The notes beneath the pieces were generated by a model, which had not been told where the DNA came from, did not search any database, and saw only the letters and a program-made list of their open reading frames with translations. A DNA stretch of 64,000 bases from Planctomycetota bacterium (lineage in GTDB: Bacteria; Planctomycetota; UBA8108; JACQVS01), in contig JANQLS010000036.1 in NCBI GenBank assembly GCA_028280485.1, positions 1-64,000 of the forward strand, in the 5' to 3' direction. This document shows positions 1 to 9,306 of this stretch, piece after piece. The number at the start of each line of letters is the position of its first letter. Positions within the stretch are counted from its first letter, which is position 1. A program made the translations under genes and the position numbers.

Positions 1-2
1 TT

Positions 3-2897
3 GATTTTTACCATTCCATCGATGTTTTTGCTTTTAGTTCATTTTCTGAGACTCAAGGATTAGTTCTCACTGAGGCTATGGCCGCAAGAATTCCAGTGAT
101 TGCTATCGATGCTCCTGGAGCTCGTGAAGTCGTCGATGATGGCAAAAACGGCTTACTTTTACCTACTGAAGACCTCCATGCCTTCCGTCAGGCCATCGAA
201 GTTTTTGCTCGAATGAGCCCGAGCGAAATGACACGCTTCAAAGAAGCAGCTTTCCAAACGGCGACTGAATTTTCTTCTGAAGTGTGCGCAAAGAGAGCGA
301 TAAAAGTCTATGAAACCCTGATTTCAGAAACACCTCCAACGGATCAAGCTCCGAGTACCAACAGAGAGATGGAGCACAGTTCTTGGGAAGCCATACTCCG
401 CTGTATTGAAACCGAGTGGGATATATGGGCTGAAAGAGTTCACCTGATTGGAGCATCCATCCACAAAGCTTACTTAGAAGCGATTCCGATTTGGGGTTGG
501 ATACGTCGCTCTTGGCGTTGGTGTCTTCGATGGCTCAATCGAAGTGAGTGGGCTATCCGGTTGTTTGATTTATCTCGCTCTGAAGGGACGGCTGGTGAGC
601 CAGGCTTAATTCTGATTCAATTTGATGGTTTGTCGAAAGTTGAATTTGAAAAGGCGATTCAGCGACGCAAATTGCGGTTTACTAAACGAATTCTCTATCG
701 TGAAGGCTACCAACTGCAGTCTTTATATAGTGGTATCCCCTCGACGACACCAGCGTTCCAAGGGGAGCTTTTTTACGGAGAGAAAAACGCAGTTGTGGCA
801 TTTAGTTTTTTAGATAAAGAAGAGAATAAAATTGTTCGCATGCTGGACCCATTGCCTTCATCGAAAGTCCAGAGCCGCTTGGGGCAATTAGGCCAAGGTC
901 TATTGGAAGGGGGGAGTTCTTACTCGAATATTTATACGGGGGGGGCCAAAGAAGCTCATTATTGTGCTCCGGTTTTAGGTTGGAGAGAGTTTTTTAAAAC
1001 CTTTAACCCTTTGAGCTTTTTGGGATTTCTTTGTTTTCATTTTCCCAGCGTTATCCGAGTGGGTTGGGAGCTCATCCGGGAATTTTTCGTCGCCGGAATT
1101 GATTGCTTGCGAGGTACGTTAAGAGGGCAAGATTTTTGGACCGAATTGAAATTTATACCCATGCGGGTCACCGTTTGTGTGTTCCTTCGAGAACTCGTTA
1201 CTGTAGGTGCTTGTGTTGACGTAGCTCGTGGCCTTCCCATTATTCATCTGAATCTTTTGGGTTACGATGAACAAGCACATCGAAGAGGGCCTCATTCCGC
1301 TTTTGCTCACCGAGCGCTTCAGGGCATGGATCGGAGTGTAAAGAAAATTTGGAAGCAAGCTCATCGATCTCAGCGTCGTGAGTACCAAGTTTGGATTTAC
1401 TCCGATCATGGACAAGAATTGGTGATTCCCTATAGTCAGCTTGGGGAGGGCTCCATTGAAGAAGCTATATCCAAGGAGCTCAATATCTTAAAAGCGGAAA
1501 ATGAAACGTCCCAAAAGGGGCTGCTTCATGGAATTCAGTCTCAGCGTTCTCTTTGGTTGGGGCGGAAGGCGATCAAGAGAATACTCTCACACAGTGATCG
1601 AGGAGATTATTTTAGAGAAGATTCTAGCATTCAGTTGGCAGCATTAGGGCCACTCGGACATTTTTATACTCAGGAAAAGTTATCTTCGAAAGAGAAACAA
1701 GCACTCGCCGAGGGATGGGTAGAGAGATTAGGCATTCCATTAGTCTTTTTCGTCGATGAACAAAATCAATCTTTCGCAGTGAATGACCAAGGATGCTTTG
1801 ATCTTAAAAAAGATGCCGCCCGGATCTTAGGAGAAAAACATCCTTATCTAAATTCGGTGCGCGATGATTTACATGATTTATGTCTGCATGAAAATGCCGG
1901 AGATTTAATACTCAGTGGTTGGAATCCAAATGGGGAACCTATCAGCTTCCCTTTGGAAAATGGAGCCCACGCGGGTCCTGGGTATCGTGAAACTGAAGCT
2001 TTTGCTCTTTTGCCAGCAGAGATTCGTTTCCAAGAAACAGATCTTCCCCTTCGTGCTTTAAGCTTGCGTCGCTCAGCACTCGAAACCTTGGGTCGAGTTC
2101 GGTTGGCATCGATGGAAGAGCGAAGTCAGCAGCGATCTTCAACTGTTAGGGTGATGACCTATAATGTTCACAGTTGCATCGGAACGGATGGAAAATTGTC
2201 TCCGCATCGAGTCGCCAGAATGATTGCTTCTGTCGACGCCGACATCATCGCGCTACAGGAGCTCGATGTGGGGAGACCGCGTTCCGGTAGCCGAGATCAA
2301 GCTGAAGAACTCGCCCGAATGTTAGAGATGGAGTATCACTTTCATCCGGCATTTGAGATTGAGGATGAAAAATATGGAATCTGTGTGTTGAGCAAATTCC
2401 CATTGACTCTTAGGAAATCGGGTCCGTTACCGGCAAAGAATCAAAAAACTGAACCTCGAGGGGTTTTGTGGGTTTCGGCTCAAGTTGGAGAGCAAGAAAT
2501 TGAAATTTTTAATACTCATTTTGGTTTATCTCCAAAAGAGCGAGCCCTGCAAGTCGATGCCTTATTGAGCGCTGATTGGTTGGATCACCCTGATGGTAGG
2601 GGATTGAAAATCATCTGTGGTGACTTTAACGCGATCCCTAGGTCTTATGTGCATCAAAAACTGAATGCTCGATATCGCGATGCTCAGGAAATCCCCGAAT
2701 CTCACTCTCCACTGCCCACTTGGTCAAGTCACCATCCAGTTCGACGGATTGATCATATTTTCGTCGATAAGAAAATCCAAATCACTAAGGCTGAAGTGCC
2801 TCGTTTCCGTTTGGCTCGATTAGCGTCTGACCATCTTCCATTGATTGTTGAATTCAATCTTCAATCGATCGAAGGCAACGCCGAATACACGAATTAA
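3..2897 (+). CDS. Glycosyltransferase (GT4 C-terminus) / alkaline-phosphatase-superfamily / EEP nuclease-phosphatase fusion, 5' partial
   Basis: The frame is open from the first bases of the window, so the true start lies upstream; the ATG at 78 is internal. Bases 3 to about 330 encode the C-terminal end of a GT-B family 4 glycosyltransferase: a SSFSETQGLVLTEAMA segment, then PVIAIDAPGAREVV and NGLLL. From about 601 to 2080 comes a phosphodiesterase of the alkaline phosphatase superfamily, with LILIQFDG, a HLNLLGYDEQAHRRGP metal-site region and YSDHGQE. From about 2146 to 2880 comes an endonuclease/exonuclease/phosphatase domain with MTYNVHS, ALQELD, NTHFGL, GDFNA and a final SDHLPL. The last two domains are metal-dependent phosphoester hydrolases as families; the substrate is unknown. 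Joining the three in one chain suggests glycolipid or phospholipid-headgroup metabolism, which is inference. The stop overlaps the end of the convergent neighbour by 4 bases. Confidence 0.85.
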   Translation, partial: DFYHSIDVFAFSSFSETQGLVLTEAMAARIPVIAIDAPGAREVVDDGKNGLLLPTEDLHAFRQAIEVFARMSPSEMTRFKEAAFQTATEFSSEVCAKRAIKVYETLISETPPTDQAPSTNREMEHSSWEAILRCIETEWDIWAERVHLIGASIHKAYLEAIPIWGWIRRSWRWCLRWLNRSEWAIRLFDLSRSEGTAGEPGLILIQFDGLSKVEFEKAIQRRKLRFTKRILYREGYQLQSLYSGIPSTTPAFQGELFYGEKNAVVAFSFLDKEENKIVRMLDPLPSSKVQSRLGQLGQGLLEGGSSYSNIYTGGAKEAHYCAPVLGWREFFKTFNPLSFLGFLCFHFPSVIRVGWELIREFFVAGIDCLRGTLRGQDFWTELKFIPMRVTVCVFLRELVTVGACVDVARGLPIIHLNLLGYDEQAHRRGPHSAFAHRALQGMDRSVKKIWKQAHRSQRREYQVWIYSDHGQELVIPYSQLGEGSIEEAISKELNILKAENETSQKGLLHGIQSQRSLWLGRKAIKRILSHSDRGDYFREDSSIQLAALGPLGHFYTQEKLSSKEKQALAEGWVERLGIPLVFFVDEQNQSFAVNDQGCFDLKKDAARILGEKHPYLNSVRDDLHDLCLHENAGDLILSGWNPNGEPISFPLENGAHAGPGYRETEAFALLPAEIRFQETDLPLRALSLRRSALETLGRVRLASMEERSQQRSSTVRVMTYNVHSCIGTDGKLSPHRVARMIASVDADIIALQELDVGRPRSGSRDQAEELARMLEMEYHFHPAFEIEDEKYGICVLSKFPLTLRKSGPLPAKNQKTEPRGVLWVSAQVGEQEIEIFNTHFGLSPKERALQVDALLSADWLDHPDGRGLKIICGDFNAIPRSYVHQKLNARYRDAQEIPESHSPLPTWSSHHPVRRIDHIFVDKKIQITKAEVPRFRLARLASDHLPLIVEFNLQSIEGNAEYTN

Positions 2898-3742
2898 GAT
2901 TGTTTATGATTGACGACTAGGGCTGAGCACTTTGCCGATCTGACCACTTTTTCTGCAACACTTCCCAGTAAAAAATGTTCAAAGTTAGATTGGTCGTGTT
3001 TTCCAATGATAACTAAATCGAAATCGCTGGATCGATCTATGAGTACGTCGCTCGGATTACCTTCCACCACTTCAGATTTATAGTTAAGATTTTCAAACGA
3101 AGAATGGGATGTTATTTCGTCTAAAGTGGATTGCGCATTTTCTTTGGCTTTCTCTATGAACATTGATAGAGAGTCATCTCCGGTAAACTCCGGTGGGTAA
3201 AGCCCGTTCCACATATCCACTACATGTAGGAGAGTGATTTCAGCGCCGAAGGCTTTAGCCCACTCGGTTGCTGTTTTTATCGTATGACTGTCGATGTTTT
3301 TAACATCGTGAGCCACAAGGATCTTGTTCAAAGAGAAGGTCTTTTCGTGGTTACGGGTAATAAATACATCGCAAGGACTCGTCCTTAGTAATTTCTCAGC
3401 GTAACTCCCTAAGAAAAGGTTTTTGAAACCCGACCTTCCATGGGTCGCAGAAACCACTAAGTCGTAGTTCTCTAGAATGCTATTTAAGGGTCTGATTTCA
3501 TCACTTCTGATAAGTTCGTGTTTAGCATTAAGGCCTTCGAACTCTTCAGCGCTTTCAGCTAATCCTTTTAGCGAATTTTCAATTCGAGCAAAGTACTCGT
3601 CATTGGAGATGGGGAGGTACACAGAAACAAAAGCTTGGTGGAGAAGCGTTAGATCGCCTCCAAATTTCTTTGCGATGGAACTCGCGCTTTCAAAAGCACT
3701 CATCGAGGTCGCAGAAAAGTCGGTTGTTACGGCAATTTTCAC
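2894..3742 (-). CDS. Tandem-domain universal stress protein (UspA family)
   Basis: This 282-residue protein contains two UspA folds, about residues 1-140 and 141-280. Each begins with a typical strand (KIAVTTDFSATS; KILVAHDVKN) and ends with the nucleotide-binding glycine loop (ATHGRSGF...LGS; GKHDQSNF...LGS). The first glycine of the family G-2x-G-9x-G(S/T) motif is Ala in domain 1, and the second is Asp in domain 2, so ATP binding may be altered. It is likely a soluble cytoplasmic stress protein. A second tandem Usp gene lies 48 bases upstream on the same strand, so the two probably form a unit. It converges on and overlaps the end of the glycosyltransferase fusion gene. Confidence 0.9.
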   Translation of the reverse strand: MKIAVTTDFSATSMSAFESASSIAKKFGGDLTLLHQAFVSVYLPISNDEYFARIENSLKGLAESAEEFEGLNAKHELIRSDEIRPLNSILENYDLVVSATHGRSGFKNLFLGSYAEKLLRTSPCDVFITRNHEKTFSLNKILVAHDVKNIDSHTIKTATEWAKAFGAEITLLHVVDMWNGLYPPEFTGDDSLSMFIEKAKENAQSTLDEITSHSSFENLNYKSEVVEGNPSDVLIDRSSDFDLVIIGKHDQSNFEHFLLGSVAEKVVRSAKCSALVVNHKQS

Positions 3743-3789
3743 TTTTTGTTTCTACTTTCTAATGACGTATTGAGTTCGTTATCAACCGA

Positions 3790-4701
3790 TCAGTCTTCAC
3801 TCGGATTAAGATTTCGAACAGTGAGTACGGGGCATTGAGCCATCCGGAGAACTTCTCCCGACACACTCCCAAGTAATGAGAAGGACCAACCTGACCATCC
3901 CTGTGTGGATTGAACGATGAGATCTGAGCCTAGATCCTTGGAGTAATCAAGAATTTCTTCGGGGATCAATCCCTCTTTGATGATGAGTTTTGCATTTGGG
4001 AAGTCTTCCGAGCATGTTTCATTGAACTTCTTATTGAGAACAGTCGGAGCTGCCTGTAATGCTTCATCATGGATCTCAGAGAGAACTGGGTTAGAGGATT
4101 CTACCCAATAGTCAACTAAGGGCTCGAGGACATAGAGAAAATGGGTCTCCGAGTTTTCTTCTTTAGTTAGAGTTTGGAGGAGAGGAAGCAGCTCCTTGGC
4201 ATTTGGGGAAAAATCGAAGGGTACCAGGATTTTTTGTGGATCAAAGCCTTCAATCGTTTTGGCCGCGGGAACTGTTAAGACTGGAGCTGTTGAAGTTAAA
4301 ATTATTTTCTCAGTGAAACTGCCTAGTACGACGTGCGGAACTCCAGTCCAACCATGAGTTGAAGTGACAACCAGGTCGATGCCCTCACGTTCGATAAAGT
4401 CACGAACCATCTCAGCGGGGTAACCCCCAATGAGCAGTTTTTTATCTAAGGAATCCCCAAGAGAATTAAAGTTCGAGTCAGCTTCTTGGGCTAATTTGTC
4501 CTTTAACTCATCCTCATAGTTGTTGATATCTAAAGCACCTACGCGGCCTTGGGAGAATAAAGTCGCTATTGAAAATTTTTCAGCAGCGTGGACCAAGGTT
4601 AATGAGGCGCCTTGTTTTTTCGCAATATCGATTGCAACAGGGTAAGCTTTTTTTGCCGCTTCCGAAAAGTCGGTCGTCAGCAGAATTTTGTTAATTTTCA
4701 T
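3790..4701 (-). CDS. Tandem-domain universal stress protein (UspA family)
   Basis: The protein has 303 residues from the ATG at 4701. That start was chosen because MKINKILLTTDFSEAAK is a canonical Usp N-terminus and a GTGAGGG ribosome-binding sequence lies about 9 bases upstream; the ATG ten codons earlier lacks one. There are two Usp domains, with glycine loops STHGWTGV...LGS and STQGWSGW...LGS. Family members bind ATP or act as stress-responsive scaffolds. The role here is inferred to be like that of the adjacent downstream paralogue. Both domains of this copy keep the small-residue loop better than those of the neighbour. Confidence 0.88.
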   Translation of the reverse strand: MKINKILLTTDFSEAAKKAYPVAIDIAKKQGASLTLVHAAEKFSIATLFSQGRVGALDINNYEDELKDKLAQEADSNFNSLGDSLDKKLLIGGYPAEMVRDFIEREGIDLVVTSTHGWTGVPHVVLGSFTEKIILTSTAPVLTVPAAKTIEGFDPQKILVPFDFSPNAKELLPLLQTLTKEENSETHFLYVLEPLVDYWVESSNPVLSEIHDEALQAAPTVLNKKFNETCSEDFPNAKLIIKEGLIPEEILDYSKDLGSDLIVQSTQGWSGWSFSLLGSVSGEVLRMAQCPVLTVRNLNPSED

Positions 4702-4731
4702 AATTATTGCCCTCACTTTCTTGCTTTTCAT

Positions 4732-5083
4732 TGATTAGAACGAAGTTCATGTCAGGGAACGTTGCAAAACTGTTGCCAATTTTCCCGCTAACTGAGTGGA
4801 TTCATAAAGATGCTTGTTTTATAGGATTTGACTGACTTTTTCTATCGGATGACTTCCCCCGAGTGAGAGTTTTCGCAGGTTTGATGGGGAATATTTCGCC
4901 CTCTGCGATAAATGTCGCAGCTGGTGCGTTGAGCCATCAATAGAATTGGCCTGACGCGCTGAGATGGATGGGTTAGAGGGTACCGATTTGGTTTTGCAAA
5001 GTCATTGAGACCAGTGCCTTGAGAAAATACAGCTTCTGAGCCTCTTTGGTGGGGATTTTTTTGAGGACCTGCTTTGATATTCA
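4732..5083. other. Intergenic stretch without a recognisable gene
   Basis: About 350 bases lie between the start of the Usp gene and the pseudogene. Short open frames occur on the minus strand, but their translations show no domain, signal peptide or plausible ribosome-binding site. It probably holds the promoter of the Usp pair; no clear box was identified. Confidence 0.5.
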
Positions 5084-5665
5084 TTACTGGCAGGATGAAC
5101 TGCAAGAGAGTTCATCCATTGTAGTATCCTCGCCACACTCTAGAAACGGAGTTGGCGGGGGAGTCGTCCCCTTGAACAAGTAGGATAAAAACGCGATCGG
5201 ATCGGTGATGTTTATTTCGGAATCGTTGTTGGCATCGCCACGAATGAATTGGGGAAGCTCTTGTTCTCGGTTGCTACAGAAGGGGAAAGCGCGCATGCCG
5301 AGTGCTGCTGAGAAGGCCCACTGGAATTACCGTGGGCTTGAGTGGTGGTATCTAAAAAGAGATCCGGAAGATCTAAGTTGTCGGTTGCGACCTCTAGGAG
5401 TTCAAGCCTTTCGGTGTCGTACGTAACGCCTACCAGCCAACCTTGAATGTCTTCGGGCTGAACCTCCATCTTCACATGTACTTCGAAATTCGTTCCGACA
5501 TCTAGGGTGGGGCCTAAGCCCTCATCGGAAAAACAAAGAAAGAGTCGATCGGGACTACAATTAGGCCGCCTCCACAGATAGCCATTGGATCTTGGCAAGA
5601 ATCTGAAAATCCATCGTCGTTGAGATCATGAATGTGAATGATGGTCTTACAGTCGATTTAGCGAC
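5084..5665 (-). pseudogene. Remnant of a secreted cohesin-like/dockerin-like protein
   Basis: Reading the minus strand from about 5665, coding homology continues through at least three frames. One frame carries IIHIHDLNDDGFSDSCQDP (calcium-binding type). The next carries LDVGTNFEVHVKMEVQ...WLVGVTYDTERLELLEV, which resembles a cohesin-like beta domain. A third carries a dockerin-like unit FIRGDANNDSEINITD with the tail ECGEDTTMDELSC. The last unit has only one EF-hand, where the intact relatives in this window have two. No signal peptide or start is left. Several frameshifts plus an internal deletion fit a decayed gene better than a single sequencing error. Confidence 0.75.
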
Positions 5666-5800
5666 ATTCGTTCGCCAGGGATAAAATTTTTTCATCCTAA
5701 GAAAACCGGAATAAATCTTAGTCAATTCATAAAAAAAAGAGACCCTCCCCAAGAGCAAGATCTCTTTATGAACTTAAATTTTTTGCGATAGATTTAGATC

Positions 5801-8485
5801 CTAATTGCACCTTGAGAAGCTTTGGCAGGTCAAGGGATCTTGAGTAGGATCTACTCCACATTCATCAAAGGGGGCGGGTGGAGGTGCTTCACCGCGGAAG
5901 AGGTAGCGGGCGACATGAACAGCGTCAGTGATGTCTAAGGATCCAGAATCATCGACGTCAGCTGCTTTTTCACACTGAAGGGATGATGGTGAGCCTAAAA
6001 AGAGATAGCCTAAAATCGTCAGTGCATCTGAGATATCGAAGAGAGAATCATCGTTGGCATCGCCTCGAATAAACTCAGGCTTGTCAACTGTCGAATTACC
6101 GTCACATTCATCGGGTAGATTGTTTTCGTTGAGATCGCGACTGGTTCCATTGGAGATATCGGTTTCGTCAGCGACCCCGTTCCCATTACAGTCACACATC
6201 TTATTAATCCATTGATACTGAAGTTTATAGCTCCCCGCCTGATCTAACTCGCGCTCATAAACCAAGATCGAATACGTGCCGGTCTCTTGAATCAAGATAT
6301 TGGCAATAGAGCTGATTGAAGAAATCGGATTAGCGTGTCCCAGCCGGTAGACTTGCATATCTGGATTAAAAGTCCCGCCTGAAGTGTTTTCAATTTGAGC
6401 GCTAATAGTATCGCCCGCTTCTGCTCGGAAGGTGTAGGTGTTTTGAGTGCCCAATTCAAGTTCCCCGTTCACTAACTCTCCACAAGAGATCGGAGTGGAG
6501 CAAGCGTTCTCCTCTGGCAGTAACCATTGGAATTGGAGATTATAAGTGCCCGAATGAGCGAAAGCACGGTCATACACGAGAATCGAATAAGTGTCAGTCT
6601 GTGGTACTCTGAAGTTTCTTCGAGAACTAATATTTACCAAGGGGCCGGGATTCCCGCGTTGGTAAACTTGCATTTCTGGATTAAAGCCGCCGCCGGATAA
6701 ACTGGTGATTAACGCGCTGATGGTATCCCCTTCTTTGGCTTCAAAAGTATAGGTGTGTTGGGTGGCGACCTCTAAACGTTCGGTGGTCAATTCACCGCAA
6801 CTGATAGGAGTCGAGCACGCGCTTTCTTCCGGGAGGAGCCATTTTAATTGCAGGTTGTAAGTGCCGGAGTCATTTAACTCGCGCTCATAAACCAGAATGG
6901 TGTAAGTGCCTGTTTGGGGAATACGGAAATTTCCTCGAGAAGCAATGGAAGAAAGAGGATTAGCGTTTCCGATTTGATAGATTTGCATATCAGGGTTAAA
7001 GCTTCCTCCAGAGGCATTGGTAATCAAAGCGCTGATGGTGTCTCCTTCGTTAGCCTCGAAGGTGTACGTGTGTTGACTCGAGAGACCTAAATCTTTGGTG
7101 ATCAGTTCGCCGCATTTAATGGACGAAGAGCAGGCATTTTCTTCAGGAAGGAGCCATTTAAACTCTAAGTTATAGGATCCCGAATGATCGAAGGAATGAT
7201 CATAAACGAGGATCGAATACGTGTCCGTCTGCGGAATTCTGAAGTTTCTCCGAGAGCTGATGTTCACAAAAGGGCTGGGATTGCCACGTTGATAGATTTG
7301 CATTTCGGGATTAAATCCACCTCCAGAAGCATTGGTGATCAAGGCGCTGATGGTGTCTCCCTCAGTGGCTTCAAAGGTGTAGGTGTGCTGGGTTGCTCTA
7401 TCTAATTGTCGGGTGAGGAATTCCCCGCAAGTGATGGGAGTAGAACAAGCACTCTCTTCTGGCAGCAACCATTTTAATTGCAGGTTGTAGGTGCCGGAGT
7501 CATTTAATTCACGTTCATAGACTAAAATAGAGTAGGTTCCAGTTTGAGGAACTCGAAAATTTCCCCGCGAGGCGATGGAAGAAAGAGGGTTGGGGTTACC
7601 CGATTGATAGATTTGCATATCGGGATTAAAGCTGCCTCCAGAAGCATTGGTAATCAAGGCGCTGATGGTGTCTCCTTCGTCAGCCTCGAAGGTGTAAGTG
7701 TGTTGCCTCGAGAGTTCCAATTCTTGAGTCACAAATTGTCCACAGCTAATAGAAGAAGAGCAGGAGTTCTCTTCAGGGAGTAGCCACGTGAATTCCATAT
7801 TGTAGGATCCAGAATGATCGAAGCCATGGTCGTAGACTACAATCGAGTAAGTATCAGTTCGGGGTATTCTAAAGTTTCTCCGCGAACTGATGTTCACAAA
7901 GGGGCTGGGATTGTCGCGTTGATAAATTTGCATTTCCGGATTAAATCCAACTCCGGAGGCGTTAGTGATCAAGGCGCTGATGGTATCTCCTTCAGAAGCT
8001 TGAAAAGTGTAGGTGTGCTGGGTAGCAGCTTCTAAGTCTTGAGTGACAAACTCGCCACAAGTGATCGGGGAAGAACACGAGTTTTCTTCAGGAAGTAGCC
8101 ACTGTACTTGAAGATTGTAAGTACCTGAATCATCAGACTCACGTTCATAAACTCGAATAGAATAAGCTCCACTCTGCGTGATCCTTAAATTCCCCCGAGA
8201 AGAAATTGAAGATATCGGGTTTGGATTTCCCGCCTGAAAAATTTGTGCATCTGGATTAAACCGACCACCCGAGGCATTCGTCACTAAGGCACTGATGATA
8301 TCTCCTTCATCGGCCTGGAAGGTGTGGATACGGGATTGCCCTAGGCTTAAATCCGCTTGAATCAGTTCTCCGCACTGAATTTCTTGAGATTCAGCCAGCT
8401 TGGGTAAAAAGCTGAATATTGAGAGCCAGAGGAAAAGTAACGCTAGATTCTTCAAGGTTAAGGGTGTATAAATCGCATTGTTCAT
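5801..8485 (-). CDS. Secreted protein with seven 105-residue beta repeats and C-terminal dockerin-like tag
   Basis: The protein has 894 residues with a signal peptide at about 1-33 (LALLFLWLSIFSFLPKLAES). Residues 36 to about 765 are seven repeats of about 105 residues, each starting I-x-C-G-E and running through HTYTFEA, EGDTISALITNASGG, TYSILVY, SGTYNLQ and WLLPEE. The pattern resembles bacterial pre-peptidase C-terminal (PPC-like) beta sandwiches. Repeats 1/3/5/7 and 2/4/6 form two alternating types. Calcium-binding DxNxNGxxD units follow, then a double EF-hand dockerin-like module at residues 805-894 with a CGVDPTQDPLTC tail. No catalytic domain is visible, so an adhesive or structural surface role is inferred. 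Confidence 0.85.
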   Translation of the reverse strand: MNNAIYTPLTLKNLALLFLWLSIFSFLPKLAESQEIQCGELIQADLSLGQSRIHTFQADEGDIISALVTNASGGRFNPDAQIFQAGNPNPISSISSRGNLRITQSGAYSIRVYERESDDSGTYNLQVQWLLPEENSCSSPITCGEFVTQDLEAATQHTYTFQASEGDTISALITNASGVGFNPEMQIYQRDNPSPFVNISSRRNFRIPRTDTYSIVVYDHGFDHSGSYNMEFTWLLPEENSCSSSISCGQFVTQELELSRQHTYTFEADEGDTISALITNASGGSFNPDMQIYQSGNPNPLSSIASRGNFRVPQTGTYSILVYERELNDSGTYNLQLKWLLPEESACSTPITCGEFLTRQLDRATQHTYTFEATEGDTISALITNASGGGFNPEMQIYQRGNPSPFVNISSRRNFRIPQTDTYSILVYDHSFDHSGSYNLEFKWLLPEENACSSSIKCGELITKDLGLSSQHTYTFEANEGDTISALITNASGGSFNPDMQIYQIGNANPLSSIASRGNFRIPQTGTYTILVYERELNDSGTYNLQLKWLLPEESACSTPISCGELTTERLEVATQHTYTFEAKEGDTISALITSLSGGGFNPEMQVYQRGNPGPLVNISSRRNFRVPQTDTYSILVYDRAFAHSGTYNLQFQWLLPEENACSTPISCGELVNGELELGTQNTYTFRAEAGDTISAQIENTSGGTFNPDMQVYRLGHANPISSISSIANILIQETGTYSILVYERELDQAGSYKLQYQWINKMCDCNGNGVADETDISNGTSRDLNENNLPDECDGNSTVDKPEFIRGDANDDSLFDISDALTILGYLFLGSPSSLQCEKAADVDDSGSLDITDAVHVARYLFRGEAPPPAPFDECGVDPTQDPLTCQSFSRCN
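5804..6073 (-). other. Dockerin-like double EF-hand tag with cysteine tail (segment of the seven-repeat protein)
   Basis: This segment encodes the last 90 residues. It starts with FIRGDANDDS and ISDALTILGYLF, then has a second loop DVDDSGSLDITD followed by ARYLFRG, and the tail ECGVDPTQDPLTC with a last Cys near the C-terminus. Equivalent modules occur at 13294-13566, 30261-30530, 38317-38580 and, at an N-terminus, 20844-21116. Confidence 0.85.
6205..8380 (-). repeat. Seven tandem 315-bp repeats in alternating A-B order
   Basis: These are in-frame tandem repeats inside the secreted protein. Type A units (1, 3, 5, 7) carry FNPDMQ and mostly a LSSIASRGNF-like middle and ERELNDSGTY. Type B units (2, 4, 6) carry FNPEMQ, VNISSRRNF and a YDHSFDHSGSY-like segment. 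The effective duplication unit is therefore about 630 bp. Confidence 0.9.
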
Positions 8486-8494
8486 TTTAATTCC

Positions 8495-8569
8495 TTTTGA
8501 CGCGCGGGTCGCTAAATGGGTTTTACTTCGCTATGGATTCAACGTGTTTGCATCCTTCACGCGTCAAAA
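8495..8569. repeat. Inverted repeat between lipoprotein and repeat-protein genes
   Basis: Ten-base perfect arms TTTTGACGCG (8495-8504) and CGCGTCAAAA (8560-8569) are separated by 55 bases. They lie between the stop of the lipoprotein gene and the start of the next gene on the same strand. This could be a terminator-like or regulatory structure; the evidence is weak. Confidence 0.4.
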
Positions 8570-9306
8570 TTCTTACTTTTTAATGAAAGTTGATTCTTAT
8601 TTTTACGGGCCGATTCTTTGAGGGCGCTTCGAATTATCTGTTCGGATAAATAATCTCCATAATTTCGACCCACTGCCTTCCATAACTCATTTGTTACATC
8701 GGAATCGTACATCATCATAAATAGACCAGAAATGGCTGAGGTGGCTCCATACCCGGGTAACCACCAACCTGAGTAGGCCCAGAACCCTCGCTCAAAGTCC
8801 ATGTGACGAATATCATAATTGATCTTCACATCCCGGAGCTCGATCGAGTCCTGATTTTCAGGATGAAAATATTCTAGCTGAGTGATGAGGTCACACTCAT
8901 ATTTATATCCCAGCCAGCTGGGTAGAAAGAGTACAAACCCCGGGAAGGTTGTCAAAAAATTCCAGCCCGATCCGGAAAATTCAGCACTGAGATCGATGGA
9001 TAGAATTAAATCCGGTGTAAAGTCAGGGTCAGAAACCTGGGGATTCCAATTCGTGACCACCTTCTCAACACTGGGATGTTCTCTCAGTGAAGTGACAATT
9101 TCTCGGTGGAGTGAAGAATGGTCCGGCGTGCCTTTGTATTTTAAGAGTGCAACTTTTTTTAAATGCTCTCTTTCTTGGACCTCAGTAAATTCTACTTGAT
9201 ACTCGCTCATATTTAGAACTTTTAATGGGTAAGAACAAGAGCAAAGGCCGATTAACAATCCGGTTATTAATAATGATAAGTTCATATGAACTGATACTTT
9301 TCTCAT
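8557..9306 (-). CDS. Predicted lipoprotein of unknown function
   Basis: This 249-residue protein has an N-terminal hydrophobic segment (LSLLITGLLIGLC) ending in a lipobox-like LCSC with Cys24, so it is probably lipid-anchored. GGGAGG lies 7 bases before the ATG at 9306 and supports that start. The mature part has an aromatic-rich segment (FLTTFPGFVLFLPSWLGYKYECD), seen in lipoproteins of unknown function, and a basic C-terminus. It could share a transcript with the downstream seven-repeat protein, although an inverted repeat lies between them. No enzyme motif was recognised. Confidence 0.75.
   Translation of the reverse strand: MRKVSVHMNLSLLITGLLIGLCSCSYPLKVLNMSEYQVEFTEVQEREHLKKVALLKYKGTPDHSSLHREIVTSLREHPSVEKVVTNWNPQVSDPDFTPDLILSIDLSAEFSGSGWNFLTTFPGFVLFLPSWLGYKYECDLITQLEYFHPENQDSIELRDVKINYDIRHMDFERGFWAYSGWWLPGYGATSAISGLFMMMYDSDVTNELWKAVGRNYGDYLSEQIIRSALKESARKNKNQLSLKSKNFDA

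Noticed and set aside
4842..5105. 87-codon minus-strand frame after the pseudogene
   Set aside because: It is out of frame with the preceding remnant and has no recognisable similarity.
7184..8035. Repeated plus-strand frames with similar sequences
   Set aside because: They are shadows of the 315-bp repeats of the minus-strand secreted protein, which has a signal peptide and conserved domains.
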